Shown: positions 16,120 to 24,273, numbered from the stretch's first letter. The stretch: DNA of 33,867 nucleotides from an uncultured Opitutales bacterium (GCA_944389215.1 CALXLN010000046.1:1-33867), one strand, 5' to 3'. Made by a program: numbers and translations. Notes: generated from the sequence alone by a model not told the origin.

Positions 16120-17505
16120 TTATGCGTTTGGCACCGACGCCTCCCAGCCTTTTCGGGGCTCCACTTTGACATACTGGGCGGCTTCGGGACGGTTTGTGGA
16201 ACGCATGTTTTTTGCGTCCCATTCTATCTTTCCGCCGATTCTTTGGGCAAGGGAACCCAACAGGGCGACTTCCGTAAGCTGTGCGGCGTATCCAAAGTTG
16301 GAACCGCATTCCGGGCCGTCTCCTTTAATAGCGTCAAACCATTCAAAATAGAGGTTATCCTTGCGGACTCTCGGAATCGACTTTTTCGGAGCGTTTCGGC
16401 GGAATTCCTTGAAGAATTCGGTATTGGACAAACGCGGGCTGAAATTCGGGCGCACGCCCGTTTCGAGAGTGTGTTTGTCTCCGACCATCAGCATTCCTAC
16501 GACTCCTGGCTTAAATTCTCTGCCTTCCTTGTCCCAATCATGGGGCTTTTGGGCGGGGAATTTTCCGCCGTCGTACCAGTACATGTCTACGGCTTCGCGC
16601 TTGTCCGTAGCGGGGAAGCTCCATTTTACAACCGAGGAGTTGGGTATGACAACGTTTTGGTCAAACGAACAATCGGACTCAAGCAGTTCGATTGAAGTCG
16701 GGTCTTTCAGGTCTAGGCACCAGACAGGAGCGTCGGCTGTATGGCAGAACCAGTCTCCCAGCATTCCCGTGCCGAAATCCCAGAATCCGCGCCATGTAAG
16801 CGGGGCATAGACGCTGTTATAATCAGTATATTTGGCTTGGTTGAGCCACAAATCCCAATTTAGCGTGGACGGAACGTCTTCCTTGGTTATCGGATAGGCA
16901 GTAGGCTTTTTGAAGTAAATTGATTTCCAATCGGGGCCGCCGCACATTACGTGGACTTGGCGGACGGGGCCGGTTACGCCGGAGTCGTACCATTCCTTTA
17001 TCATGCGGATTGCGCTTGTGGCGTGCCCTTGGTTCATCATTTGCGTTTGCACTTTGTAGTACTTGCGGGCTTTTGCAAGTTCGCGAGCCTGCCAAACGTC
17101 GTGCGTCAAAGGCTTTTGAACTGCCACGTGCTTGCCGCACTGCATGGCGTCCATTGTTATTTTAAAGTGCGAGTGGTCGGGGGTCGAGACGCAAACGGCG
17201 TCGATGTCTTTGCCCATCTTGTCGAGCATTTCGCGGTAGTCGGTAAAAAACTTTGCGTTTGGCGCGTATTTCTTGCGGTTTCTGGCGCTGTAGGCTGAAT
17301 CGACGTCGCAAATCGCAACGATATTGGCTTCGCCGCCCATGCCGTTAAAAGCCATTTCTCCTATGCCGCCGACCCCGACGCACGCTACGTTGATTTTCGA
17401 GCTCGGAGATTTTGATTGGGCTATGGAAAATCTTGGCAAAACAAACATTGCCGCCGCTCCAGCGCCCATATTTCTTATGAAACTTCTTCTGTTTATATTG
17501 TGCAT
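16120..17505 (-). CDS. Tat-exported Gfo/Idh/MocA family oxidoreductase
   Basis: A 461-aa protein with a twin-arginine signal (NRRSFIRNMGAGAAAMFVLP) that directs folded, cofactor-loaded enzyme across the membrane. The Rossmann fold begins INVACVGVGGIGEMAFNGM (residues 38-56), followed by the usual ICDVDSAYSARNRKKY, VSTPDHSHFKI and HVAVQKPLTHDVWQAREL. The catalytic-loop motif is QKP rather than the common EKP, as is usual in the planctomycete/verrucomicrobial exported subfamily. The C-terminal domain contains TWRGFWDFGTGMLGDWFCHT, where the His ends the GxxxDxxxH-like substrate segment. NAD(P)-dependent oxidation or reduction of sugars or sugar derivatives is known for the family, but the substrate here cannot be read from sequence. 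It stands alone, divergent from the propionate cluster, 210 bp from mce. Confidence 0.92.
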   Translation of the reverse strand: MHNINRRSFIRNMGAGAAAMFVLPRFSIAQSKSPSSKINVACVGVGGIGEMAFNGMGGEANIVAICDVDSAYSARNRKKYAPNAKFFTDYREMLDKMGKDIDAVCVSTPDHSHFKITMDAMQCGKHVAVQKPLTHDVWQARELAKARKYYKVQTQMMNQGHATSAIRMIKEWYDSGVTGPVRQVHVMCGGPDWKSIYFKKPTAYPITKEDVPSTLNWDLWLNQAKYTDYNSVYAPLTWRGFWDFGTGMLGDWFCHTADAPVWCLDLKDPTSIELLESDCSFDQNVVIPNSSVVKWSFPATDKREAVDMYWYDGGKFPAQKPHDWDKEGREFKPGVVGMLMVGDKHTLETGVRPNFSPRLSNTEFFKEFRRNAPKKSIPRVRKDNLYFEWFDAIKGDGPECGSNFGYAAQLTEVALLGSLAQRIGGKIEWDAKNMRSTNRPEAAQYVKVEPRKGWEASVPNA

Positions 17506-17653
17506 AATATTGCGTTTCCCCTAGTATTTGATTGCAATGCGATAAAACTATGGCGATTTTTGCGCCGCATTTTATTTTTGTCCAGACTATTTTTGCTCTT
17601 AGAGCGGTGCGAAGGTCCGATAGTTCCAAAATTTTAAAGTTTTCATAAAAATG

Positions 17654-17685
17654 TTGACAAAGTGGGGGTCTTTGTTGGGTAATAT
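17654..17685 (+). promoter_or_regulatory. Candidate promoter of the propionate cluster
   Basis: A perfect TTGACA (17654-17659) is followed after 20 bp by TAATAT (17680-17685), about 30 bp before the mce start. The spacer is longer than the optimal 17, so this is a suggestion only. Confidence 0.4.
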
Positions 17686-17715
17686 AAGGCAATTTTTTAT
17701 AAAAAAGGGTACTAT

Positions 17716-18135
17716 ATGCTGAACAAAATAGATCACATCGGCGTCGCCGTAAAATCGATAGACGACGCAATTCCGTATTACGAAAACGCTCTCGGCTTAA
17801 AATGCGAAGGCATTGAAGAAGTCGCAGATCAAAAGGTGAAGACAGCATTCTTCTCGGTCGGCGGAGTCCATATCGAACTGCTCGAGCCGACCTCTCCCGA
17901 CAGCCCGATTGCAAAGTTCTTGGAAAAGAATCCGCATGGCGGCGTACACCATATAGCCTTCAACTGCAAAGACATTCGCCAGGCGCTCGCCCACGCGAAA
18001 GAAGCTGGAGTTGGGCTGATTAACGAAGAACCCAAGATTGGCGCGCACGCAAAGCAAATCGCATTTTTGCATCCCAAATTTACCAAGGGTGTCTTGACGG
18101 AATTTTGTCAGGACGGCGAGTGCAAGTGCAGTTAA
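17716..18135 (+). CDS. mce: Methylmalonyl-CoA epimerase
   Basis: Interconverts (S)- and (R)-methylmalonyl-CoA, linking methylmalonyl-CoA mutase with the decarboxylase encoded next. The 139-aa length is typical. It belongs to the vicinal oxygen chelate (glyoxalase-like) fold with paired beta-alpha-beta-beta-beta units: NKIDHIGVAVKSIDDAIPYY at the start, GGVHIELLEPTSPDSPIAKF in the middle, HGGVHHIAFNCKDI (74-87), and GVLTEFCQ at the end. Likely metal ligands are His7, Glu54, His79 and Glu129, judged from the family pattern. It is the first gene of the cluster, 40 bp upstream of the decarboxylase alpha subunit, and ends in a Cys-rich tail (CQDGECKCS) that is unusual but harmless-looking. Confidence 0.96.
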   Translation: MLNKIDHIGVAVKSIDDAIPYYENALGLKCEGIEEVADQKVKTAFFSVGGVHIELLEPTSPDSPIAKFLEKNPHGGVHHIAFNCKDIRQALAHAKEAGVGLINEEPKIGAHAKQIAFLHPKFTKGVLTEFCQDGECKCS

Positions 18136-18175
18136 TCCGCGGTAAAATACGTCAAACTTTTAAACGTAAAAAGTA

Positions 18176-19738
18176 ATGGCAATATCAAAAAAATCGATGG
18201 ACGAACTCATCAGACGCCGCGAGGAGGCTCTTAACGCCGGCGGCAAGGCGAAGCTCGACGCTCGCCGCGCGAAGGGCCTTATGACCGCGCGCGACAGAAT
18301 CGAGTCGCTGTTTGACTCGGGTTCATTTCAGGAATTCGGAATGCACGTGCAGCACAACTGCCACAACTTTGGGATGGACAAAAAAGTTCTCCCTACTGAC
18401 GGAATAGTCAGCGGAATCGGGTTGGTAGGCGGCCGTCCTGTTGCGGCGTTTAGTCAAGACTTTACGGTGTCAGGAGGTTCGCTGGGGTCAAATCACGCTA
18501 AGAAAATTGTCGATTTGATGAAATTCGCCGGCAAAAACGGCATGCCCGTCATCGGCGTAAACGACAGCGGCGGCGCGCGCATTCAAGAGGGCGTCGAGTC
18601 TCTGGCGGGATACGGCCAGATTTTCTACCAGAACGTGGCGCTTTCGGGTGTCGTGCCCCAGATTTCCATCATAGCCGGTCCTTGCGCGGGAGGCGCCGCC
18701 TACAGCCCTGCGCTTATGGACTTTATAATTATGACGGAAAAGAATTCCAACCTCTTTATCTGCGGTCCGCAAGTCATCAAGGCGGCGACCGGAGAAGAGG
18801 CTTCGGTTGAGATGTTCGCAACCGCGGCGGCGCACGCTTCGGTTTCCGGCAACATCCATTTGGTTGCGAAGGACGACAGGCATGCGTTGGAGCTTGCTGC
18901 AAAATTGCTTTCCTACCTGCCTTCAAACAATATGCAGGAGCCTCCGCACGATTTCTCGAAGCCGTACGAAAAGACTTACGACCCGGCTCTCAACGAGCTC
19001 GTTCCCGAAAGCGCCAAAGAGGCTCTCGACGTAAAGAAGGTTATAGAGCATATAGTCGACGGGGGAGAATTCTTTGAAATTCAGGCGCAGTTTGCGCGCA
19101 ACATAGTCGTGGGTTTTGCGAGAATAGAGGGCATAGTCGTAGGCATAATCGCCAACCAGCCCAACTACAAAGCTGGATGTCTGGACATTGACGCGTCCGA
19201 CAAAGCTTCGCGCTTTATCCGCACTTGCAACGTATTTAATGTCCCGATTGTAAATCTGGTTGACGTTCCCGGCTTTATGCCCGGCTTGGCGCAGGAGCGC
19301 GGAGGAATTATTCGCCACGGGGCAAAGATGCTTTTTGCGTACGCGTCGGCGACTGTCCCGAAGATAACTTTAATTATGCGCAAGGCTTACGGCGGCGCAT
19401 ATTTGGCGATGTGCTGCGTCGATATGGGCGCGGATATGGTGTTCGCATGGCCTACTGCGGAAATTGCGGTAATGGGCGCCAAGGGCGCGGTCAATGTTCT
19501 TTACGGCAAGGAACTCAAGGCAATAGAGGATCCCGCCAAGCGCGCGGAACTTGCCGCAAAGTACAGCCACGAATACAGCGAGAAGTTTGAGAGCCCGTAT
19601 CAGGCTGCGAGCAAGGGCATGATTACCGACGTAATCGAGCCTGCGGAGACTCGCGGGGCGTTGGCTATGGCATTGCGCGCGACTTTGTCCAAGCGCGAAA
19701 CCCGCCTGCCCAAGAAGCACGGCAACATTCCCATGTAA
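18176..19738 (+). CDS. mmdA: Methylmalonyl-CoA decarboxylase alpha subunit (carboxyltransferase)
   Basis: This cytoplasmic carboxyltransferase moves the carboxyl group from (R)-methylmalonyl-CoA to the biotin of the carrier protein, producing propionyl-CoA. At 520 aa it is full length. It contains the two crotonase-like halves of acyl-CoA carboxyltransferases: the first with GGSLGSNHAKKIVDLM, NDSGGARIQEG (129-139) and GPCAGGAAYSPA (168-179); the second with NIVVGFARIEG, LVDVPGFMPGLAQERGGIIRHGA, MRKAYGGAYLAMCCVDMGADMVFAWPTAEIAVMGAKGAV and a C-terminal ESPYQAASKGMITDVIEP. Neighbouring genes for the carrier and membrane subunits mark it as part of the Na+-pump complex rather than the biosynthetic propionyl-CoA carboxylase beta subunit, although sequence alone would allow either. 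Confidence 0.95.
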   Translation: MAISKKSMDELIRRREEALNAGGKAKLDARRAKGLMTARDRIESLFDSGSFQEFGMHVQHNCHNFGMDKKVLPTDGIVSGIGLVGGRPVAAFSQDFTVSGGSLGSNHAKKIVDLMKFAGKNGMPVIGVNDSGGARIQEGVESLAGYGQIFYQNVALSGVVPQISIIAGPCAGGAAYSPALMDFIIMTEKNSNLFICGPQVIKAATGEEASVEMFATAAAHASVSGNIHLVAKDDRHALELAAKLLSYLPSNNMQEPPHDFSKPYEKTYDPALNELVPESAKEALDVKKVIEHIVDGGEFFEIQAQFARNIVVGFARIEGIVVGIIANQPNYKAGCLDIDASDKASRFIRTCNVFNVPIVNLVDVPGFMPGLAQERGGIIRHGAKMLFAYASATVPKITLIMRKAYGGAYLAMCCVDMGADMVFAWPTAEIAVMGAKGAVNVLYGKELKAIEDPAKRAELAAKYSHEYSEKFESPYQAASKGMITDVIEPAETRGALAMALRATLSKRETRLPKKHGNIPM

Positions 19739-19934
19739 TTAGAACGCTCCGGCGAATAGAATGAAACTTTTTAATGCGGCAGATTGTAATTTTCGGAGAC
19801 GGTGCGTTGCATCCGTGCGCGCTTTTGCCGGATTTGCATTTTGTGGTTTTAAAGGTTTTATTTTTAAATTTCCCGCACGTCTTGCGCTTTGCGCATAGGC
19901 GCGCGGAGTCCGGATATAAAACTGTTTGATAAAA

Positions 19935-20357
19935 ATGTATACAATAGCTACACTGATTCCCACATATCCGAGCGTCGGCGACATGATTGTATTTTCGCTG
20001 ATGGGATTTGGAGTGGTTCTTTTCGTGCTGGTGATGCTGTCGATGATAACTTCGACCGTTGGCTTGTTCTTCAAGCAGAAAAACAAGCCCTCCAAAGAGG
20101 CTGTCGAAGTAAAACAGGCTGCAAAACCGGTTCCCCAGGATCACGAATTCGTAATATCTGCGGCGGTTGCGGCCGTAATGCCCGAGTTGCAAAAAGACAA
20201 TTCCGAATTGTTGGTAGTGCTCACGGCTGCCGCTGCGGCTGCTTTGGAAGAAGAGCATGTCGTTATTTCTTTCAAGGAAGCCGTCCCGGACATGAGCTAC
20301 GCCCGCCAAGGACGCCAGCAGATATACGCTTCTAAAAACTATATTCCAAGAAGATAG
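19935..20357 (+). CDS. mmdD: Na+-pumping decarboxylase small membrane subunit (gamma/delta, OadG type)
   Basis: A 140-aa protein with one N-terminal membrane helix (about residues 14-38, IVFSLMGFGVVLFVLVMLSMI) followed by a charged, Lys/Glu-rich linker (KQKNKPSKEAVEVKQAAK) and an Ala-rich cytoplasmic tail with ISAAVAAVMPELQ. This is the OadG/MmdD layout: the subunit anchors and assembles the soluble alpha and carrier subunits on the membrane pump. The start could be TTG at 19926, but ATG 19935 (MYTIATLIPTYPS) is preferred. The gene follows mmdA by 196 bp and precedes the biotin carrier by 46 bp. The tail ends in YIPRR, a basic end also seen in related subunits. Confidence 0.87.
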   Translation: MYTIATLIPTYPSVGDMIVFSLMGFGVVLFVLVMLSMITSTVGLFFKQKNKPSKEAVEVKQAAKPVPQDHEFVISAAVAAVMPELQKDNSELLVVLTAAAAAALEEEHVVISFKEAVPDMSYARQGRQQIYASKNYIPRR

Positions 20358-20403
20358 CAAATAAATTTAACAAAATAAAAACTATAAAAAACAAGGAAAT
20401 TTT

Positions 20404-20811
20404 ATGAAAAAATTACGCATTACAGTTGACGGAAAAACATATGAAGTTGAAGTCGAAGTTGTCGGCTCTAGAATAGCGTCTGTTGCGCCTGTGTCCGCAG
20501 CACCCGCACCCGCAGTTGCGGCTGCTCCCGCGGCTGCTCCCGCTCCGGCTCCGGCTCCGGTTGCGGCACCCGCTCCTGCTGCTCCCGCGGCGGCTGGCGC
20601 TAACGACGTCGTATGCCCTCTGGCTGCGGTGGTCGTAAATGTTGCCGTAAAGGAAGGGCAGCAAGTGAAAGAAGGCGATTTGCTCGTAATGCTCGAAGCC
20701 ATGAAGATGAACACGCCCGTAAACGCGTTAAAGAGCGGCACTGTTTCCAAAATTTACGTTTCGGCCGGACAGAGTGTTCAAGAAGGCACTCCGTTAATCA
20801 GCCTCTCGTAA
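20404..20811 (+). CDS. mmdC: Biotin carboxyl carrier subunit of the decarboxylase
   Basis: The 135-aa carrier shuttles CO2 on biotin between the carboxyltransferase and the membrane subunit. It has an N-terminal segment (1-25, KKLRITVDGKTYEVEVEVVG), a flexible Ala/Pro linker (28-65), and a biotinyl domain from about 66 to the end. The biotinylation motif EAMKM sits at 98-102 with Lys101 as the attachment site, and the second half of the barrel reads GTVSKIYVSAGQSVQEGTPLISL. The usual APMPG entry to the domain is CPLAA here. The low-complexity linker gives a repetitive GC-rich stretch in the DNA at about 20490-20600. Related symbols in the literature are bccP, gcdC or mmdC. Confidence 0.95.
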   Translation: MKKLRITVDGKTYEVEVEVVGSRIASVAPVSAAPAPAVAAAPAAAPAPAPAPVAAPAPAAPAAAGANDVVCPLAAVVVNVAVKEGQQVKEGDLLVMLEAMKMNTPVNALKSGTVSKIYVSAGQSVQEGTPLISLS

Positions 20812-20830
20812 AAGTTAGCCTTAGCCGGCC

Positions 20831-20861
20831 CTTTTGCGCGGATATTTTTTCCGCGCAAGGG
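20831..20861 (+). other. Strong intercistronic hairpin before mmdB
   Basis: A 12-bp stem including two G-T pairs (arms 20831-20842 and 20850-20861, core GCGCGGA/TCCGCGC) has a 7-nt U-rich loop. It lies between the carrier and beta-subunit genes. No U-tract follows, so it is not a classical terminator; an mRNA stability or processing element that sets subunit stoichiometry is more likely. Confidence 0.6.
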
Positions 20862-20925
20862 TTGGGGTATTTCCGCGTACGGCGTATTGAAAGCGGAAAA
20901 TTATAACGATTTAATAAAACAAGCT

Positions 20926-22509
20926 ATGTGGCAGAGTTTAATGGATTTAGCGCTCGATACGGGTTTTTTTTACGTAGATTGGCGCATGATAATAATGTGG
21001 ATTGTGGTGGCGATTCTGTTCTACTTGGCGGTCGCGCGCCAATTTGAGCCGCTATTGCTCGTTCCGATTGCCTTTGGTGCGCTTTTGGCAAACCTTCCCA
21101 CGGAAGGCGTCGTCAATAAGCCAGGCGGATATTTAATTTCTCCAACCGGCGGAGTCGTCTGCAACGTATTTGTAAAATCGGGCGATAAGGCTTTTGTGCC
21201 GAGAGTTGTCAGGCAAATTCCGGATAAAATTTCCGACATTATAAGCACTCCGGAATCCGCGCAGGCGGATGTTTCCAAGTATTTTGCCGAACTGGAGAAG
21301 GTTACTTCCGCGGAGGCGCGCAAGGATACTTTTCTCAAGGCAAAGGGAATCCCCGATTTAATCGCGATTGTGCGCCCTGCGCACGCGGAGCCCAAAACTG
21401 AACACGACAAGGCTCTTGCGAACATTATGATTTCCGTCAATTTCAAGGGAAAAGTTTTAAAGTTGACGGGCAAGGACATGCTGGTTTGGGCAAAGTCTTC
21501 CGGCGATGTTGCCGAAGTCTGCGCCGTTGAGGGGCAAAAAGTTGAAAACGGCCAAAAGTTGGTCGACGTGTACAGCGCGCGTACCGGCGGATTGTATTAT
21601 TACATCCAGCAGGGCGTGTTGCTTGAAATCTTTCCGCCTCTCATTTTCTTGGGCGTAGGCGCTTTGACGGACTTCGGCCCCCTTATTGCAAATCCTAAGA
21701 TGTTGCTTTTGGGCGGGGCAGCGCAATTTGGCGTGTTCGCGACTTTCATGGGGGCTATTTTCCTGGGCTTTACTTCGCAAGAGGCGGCTTCAATCGGTAT
21801 TATTGGAGGTGCGGACGGCCCGACTTCGATATTTATATCCAATAAGCTTGCTCCGCATTTACTGGCGCCTATTGCCGTTGCCGCATACAGTTATATGGCT
21901 CTGGTCCCAATTATACAGCCGCCTATTATGCGCGCGTTGACAACCATGCACGAACGCAAGATTAAGATGAAGAGTTTGCGCAAAGTTTCGCGCCTGGAAA
22001 AGCTAATTTTCGCGGTCGTGGTAACTATATTCTGCATACTGCTGGTTCCCGACGTATCGGCGCTTATAGGCATGCTTATGCTCGGAAACTTTATCCGCGA
22101 GTGCGGAGTTTGCGACCGCCTCAGCAAGGCCGCGCAGAACGAGACCATAAATATCGTTACGGTATTCCTGGGAACTTCCGTCGGAATAACAATGACTGGC
22201 GACAGATTTATCCGCGTGGAGACTCTTTCGATTCTCGCTCTCGGCGTCGTGGCGTTCGGGTTCTCGACGGCTGCGGGAGTTGTAATGGCTAAGGTTATGA
22301 ATCTTTTCCTGAAGGAAAAAATCAATCCTCTCATAGGGGCTGCGGGCGTTTCGGCGGTTCCGATGGCGGCTCGCGTGGCTCAAGTCGAGGGCACTAAGGC
22401 CGATCCTTCAAACTTCCTGCTCATGCACGCCATGGGGCCGAATGTCGCGGGAGTCATAGGCACTGCGATGGTCGCGGGTTTCTTCATAGCCACGCTGACA
22501 TCGCATTAA
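20926..22509 (+). CDS. mmdB: Na+-pumping methylmalonyl-CoA decarboxylase beta subunit with large insertion
   Basis: This integral membrane subunit decarboxylates carboxybiotin and exports Na+. Recognisable parts are TGGLYYYIQQGVLLEIFPPL, FLGVGALTDFGPLIANPK, GIIGGADGPTSIFISNKL with the essential Asp of GGADGPT, GTSVGITMTGDRF, and the C-terminal NPLIGAAGVSAVPMAARVAQ segment that carries Na+-binding residues in Klebsiella OadB. With start ATG 20926 it has 527 aa, whereas OadB/MmdB proteins are usually about 370-435 aa. The excess is an insertion between the first hydrophobic segments and GGLYYYIQQG (about 21100-21585). A TTG at 20887 could add 13 residues, and ATG 20941 is also possible; no ribosome-binding site decides. 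Oxaloacetate or glutaconyl-CoA pumps share the same beta family; the adjacent mce favours methylmalonyl-CoA. Confidence 0.93.
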   Translation: MWQSLMDLALDTGFFYVDWRMIIMWIVVAILFYLAVARQFEPLLLVPIAFGALLANLPTEGVVNKPGGYLISPTGGVVCNVFVKSGDKAFVPRVVRQIPDKISDIISTPESAQADVSKYFAELEKVTSAEARKDTFLKAKGIPDLIAIVRPAHAEPKTEHDKALANIMISVNFKGKVLKLTGKDMLVWAKSSGDVAEVCAVEGQKVENGQKLVDVYSARTGGLYYYIQQGVLLEIFPPLIFLGVGALTDFGPLIANPKMLLLGGAAQFGVFATFMGAIFLGFTSQEAASIGIIGGADGPTSIFISNKLAPHLLAPIAVAAYSYMALVPIIQPPIMRALTTMHERKIKMKSLRKVSRLEKLIFAVVVTIFCILLVPDVSALIGMLMLGNFIRECGVCDRLSKAAQNETINIVTVFLGTSVGITMTGDRFIRVETLSILALGVVAFGFSTAAGVVMAKVMNLFLKEKINPLIGAAGVSAVPMAARVAQVEGTKADPSNFLLMHAMGPNVAGVIGTAMVAGFFIATLTSH

Positions 22510-22523
22510 TGCTGAAAACACAG

Positions 22524-22558
22524 GTGGCGCAAAGTTAAACTGCGCCACTTATCTTTTT
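22524..22558 (+). terminator. Terminator after mmdB
   Basis: A perfect 8-bp stem GTGGCGCA/TGCGCCAC with a 9-nt loop is followed by TTATCTTTTT. The U-tract is interrupted, so read-through into the CoA-transferase gene is likely. Confidence 0.7.
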
Positions 22559-22563
22559 ATAAT
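22535..22563 (+). promoter_or_regulatory. Candidate promoter of the CoA-transferase gene overlapping the terminator
   Basis: A perfect -10 TATAAT (22558-22563) lies 17 bp after TTAAAC (22535-22540), which matches the -35 consensus at only three positions. The elements straddle the right arm of the preceding terminator stem. Confidence 0.4.
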
Positions 22564-22598
22564 ATGCATACACTTTAATAAATTAAATCTCTAGAAAA

Positions 22599-24083
22599 AT
22601 GAGCTACAATTATATTACTGCCGAAGAGGCCGCAAGCCTCATTCAAAACGGTCAACAGATTGCGTTTAGCGGATTCACTCCTGCGGGCGCCACAAAAGTA
22701 ATTCCCTCTGCGATTGCTAAGCGCGCCGAAGAGGAACATGCCGCCGGGCGCGAATTTAAAATCAACGCGGTTACCGGAGCTTCGACGGGCGATTCATGCG
22801 ACGGCGTGCTTTCCCGCGCGCAAGCTCTCAACTATCGCGCGCCTTACCAGTCCAACGCAGATCTTCGCGCCGGGGCTAACAAGAACGTCATCCATTTTAC
22901 GGACCTTCACTTGTCGATGATGCCCCAATACATGAACTACGGCTTCTTGGGCAAGTTTGATTGGGCTATTGTAGAGGCCGCAGACGTTAGCGACAACGGC
23001 GAGATTCTTCTTACAACATCCGTTGGAATATCTCCGACAGGGCTCAAGCTTGCCGACAAAATTCTTATAGAACTCAACGAGTACCACTCAAAAGAATTGC
23101 GCGGTTTCCACGACATTTACGAGTGCGCAAATCCTCCGTTCCGCCGCGAAATTCCGATATATTCCGCAGGCGACCGCATAGGTTCGGAGGTTGTAAAAGT
23201 AGATCCCAAAAAGATTGTCGGAATAGTCAGGACAAATAAGGCCGACGAGGTAAAACCATTTAAGCCAAGCGATCCAATTACAGAAAAAATCGGGCAGAAC
23301 GTGGCGAACTTCCTTGCTTCAGAGATGAAGGCAGGCAGGATTCCTTCGTCTTTTCTCCCAATCCAAAGCGGCGTAGGAAACATCGCCAACGCGGTTCTCG
23401 GCGCTATGGGAAACAATCCGGATATTCCAGCTTTCTCTATGTATTCCGAAGTTTTGCAGGATTCTGTAATAAATCTTATAGAGGAGGGCAGAATTAGCTG
23501 CGCTAGCGCTACATCCCTTACGGTTACCCCGGAAAAGATTCAGGAAATTTATGCAAATCCGAAGTTCTTCCGCGAAAGGGTTGTTTTGCGTCCGCAGGAA
23601 ATTTCCAACAGCCCTGAGATTGCCCGTCGCATAGGTATAATTTCCATCAATACCGCAATCGAGGTTGACTTGTCCGGCAATGTCAACAGTTCTCACATAA
23701 TGGGAAAGAACCTTATGAACGGTATCGGCGGCAGCGGAGACTTTACAAGAGCGGCATATACTTCAATATACACGACTCCATCGGTAGCCAAGGGAGGCTG
23801 CATAAGCGCTATTGTTCCCAATGTTTCCCACTGCGACCACACGGAGCACAGCGTAAACGTGGTTGTGTCGGAATACGGCGTTGCCGATTTGCGCTGCAAG
23901 ACTCCTTACGAGCGCGCACAGATTCTTATAGAAAATTGCGCCCACCCCGATTACAGGGACATGCTGCGCAAATTCATAAAGGATGCTCCCATGGGGCACA
24001 CTCCTCAAACTCTGTCGAACGCATACTGCTTCCACGAGGCCTTTATAACCCAGGGCGACATGCGCAAGGCGGTCATAGACTAA
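22599..24083 (+). CDS. Acetyl-CoA hydrolase/transferase family; probable propionyl-CoA:succinate CoA-transferase
   Basis: A 494-aa cytoplasmic enzyme of CoA-transferase family I (Cat1/ScpC/acetyl-CoA hydrolase group). Landmarks are the N-terminal AFSGFTPAGATKVIP, the loop GASTGDSCDGVLSRA, the segment MYSEVLQDSVINLI with catalytic Glu284, GSGDFTRAAYTSIYTTPS, and PNVSHCDHTEHSVNVVVSEYGVADLR near the C-terminus. In the Wood-Werkman type pathway this enzyme moves CoA from propionyl-CoA to succinate, releasing propionate and regenerating succinyl-CoA for the mutase. Acetate as alternative acceptor or donor is common in the family and cannot be excluded. It follows the decarboxylase genes in the same direction but behind a terminator, so it may be transcribed partly on its own. 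Confidence 0.9.
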   Translation: MSYNYITAEEAASLIQNGQQIAFSGFTPAGATKVIPSAIAKRAEEEHAAGREFKINAVTGASTGDSCDGVLSRAQALNYRAPYQSNADLRAGANKNVIHFTDLHLSMMPQYMNYGFLGKFDWAIVEAADVSDNGEILLTTSVGISPTGLKLADKILIELNEYHSKELRGFHDIYECANPPFRREIPIYSAGDRIGSEVVKVDPKKIVGIVRTNKADEVKPFKPSDPITEKIGQNVANFLASEMKAGRIPSSFLPIQSGVGNIANAVLGAMGNNPDIPAFSMYSEVLQDSVINLIEEGRISCASATSLTVTPEKIQEIYANPKFFRERVVLRPQEISNSPEIARRIGIISINTAIEVDLSGNVNSSHIMGKNLMNGIGGSGDFTRAAYTSIYTTPSVAKGGCISAIVPNVSHCDHTEHSVNVVVSEYGVADLRCKTPYERAQILIENCAHPDYRDMLRKFIKDAPMGHTPQTLSNAYCFHEAFITQGDMRKAVID

Positions 24084-24102
24084 TAAGAGAGGACTTTGAT
24101 AC

Positions 24103-24136
24103 AAAAATCGGCGCGGGAAAATGCGCCGATTTTTTT
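24103..24136 (+). terminator. Intrinsic terminator after the CoA-transferase gene
   Basis: A 12-bp stem AAAAATCGGCGC/GCGCCGATTTTT (8-nt loop) ends in a T-run. It marks the end of the propionate cluster. Confidence 0.92.
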
Positions 24137-24242
24137 GTTTTCCTCAAAAGCCGAAAGGTCAGTCCAATATCTTGTTTAGGCCAACTGCTGGCGTTTAGGG
24201 CTTATGCGGCAAGTTTGGAAAGCGTCTCGTGTTTGCGCGCAC

Positions 24243-24273
24243 AAAAAGCGCCTCGCAAAAATTGCGGGGCGCT
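24243..24273 (-). terminator. Intrinsic terminator of the exported-protein pair
   Basis: On the minus strand a 12-bp stem with one G-T pair (arms 24262-24273 and 24047+200 to 24258, 3-nt loop at 24259-24261) runs into T5. It lies about 60 bp past the stop at 24335. Confidence 0.85.

Noticed and set aside
20490-20600. Repetitive GC-rich tract as a DNA repeat element
   Set aside because: It encodes the Ala/Pro linker of the biotin carrier protein, a normal feature of the family.
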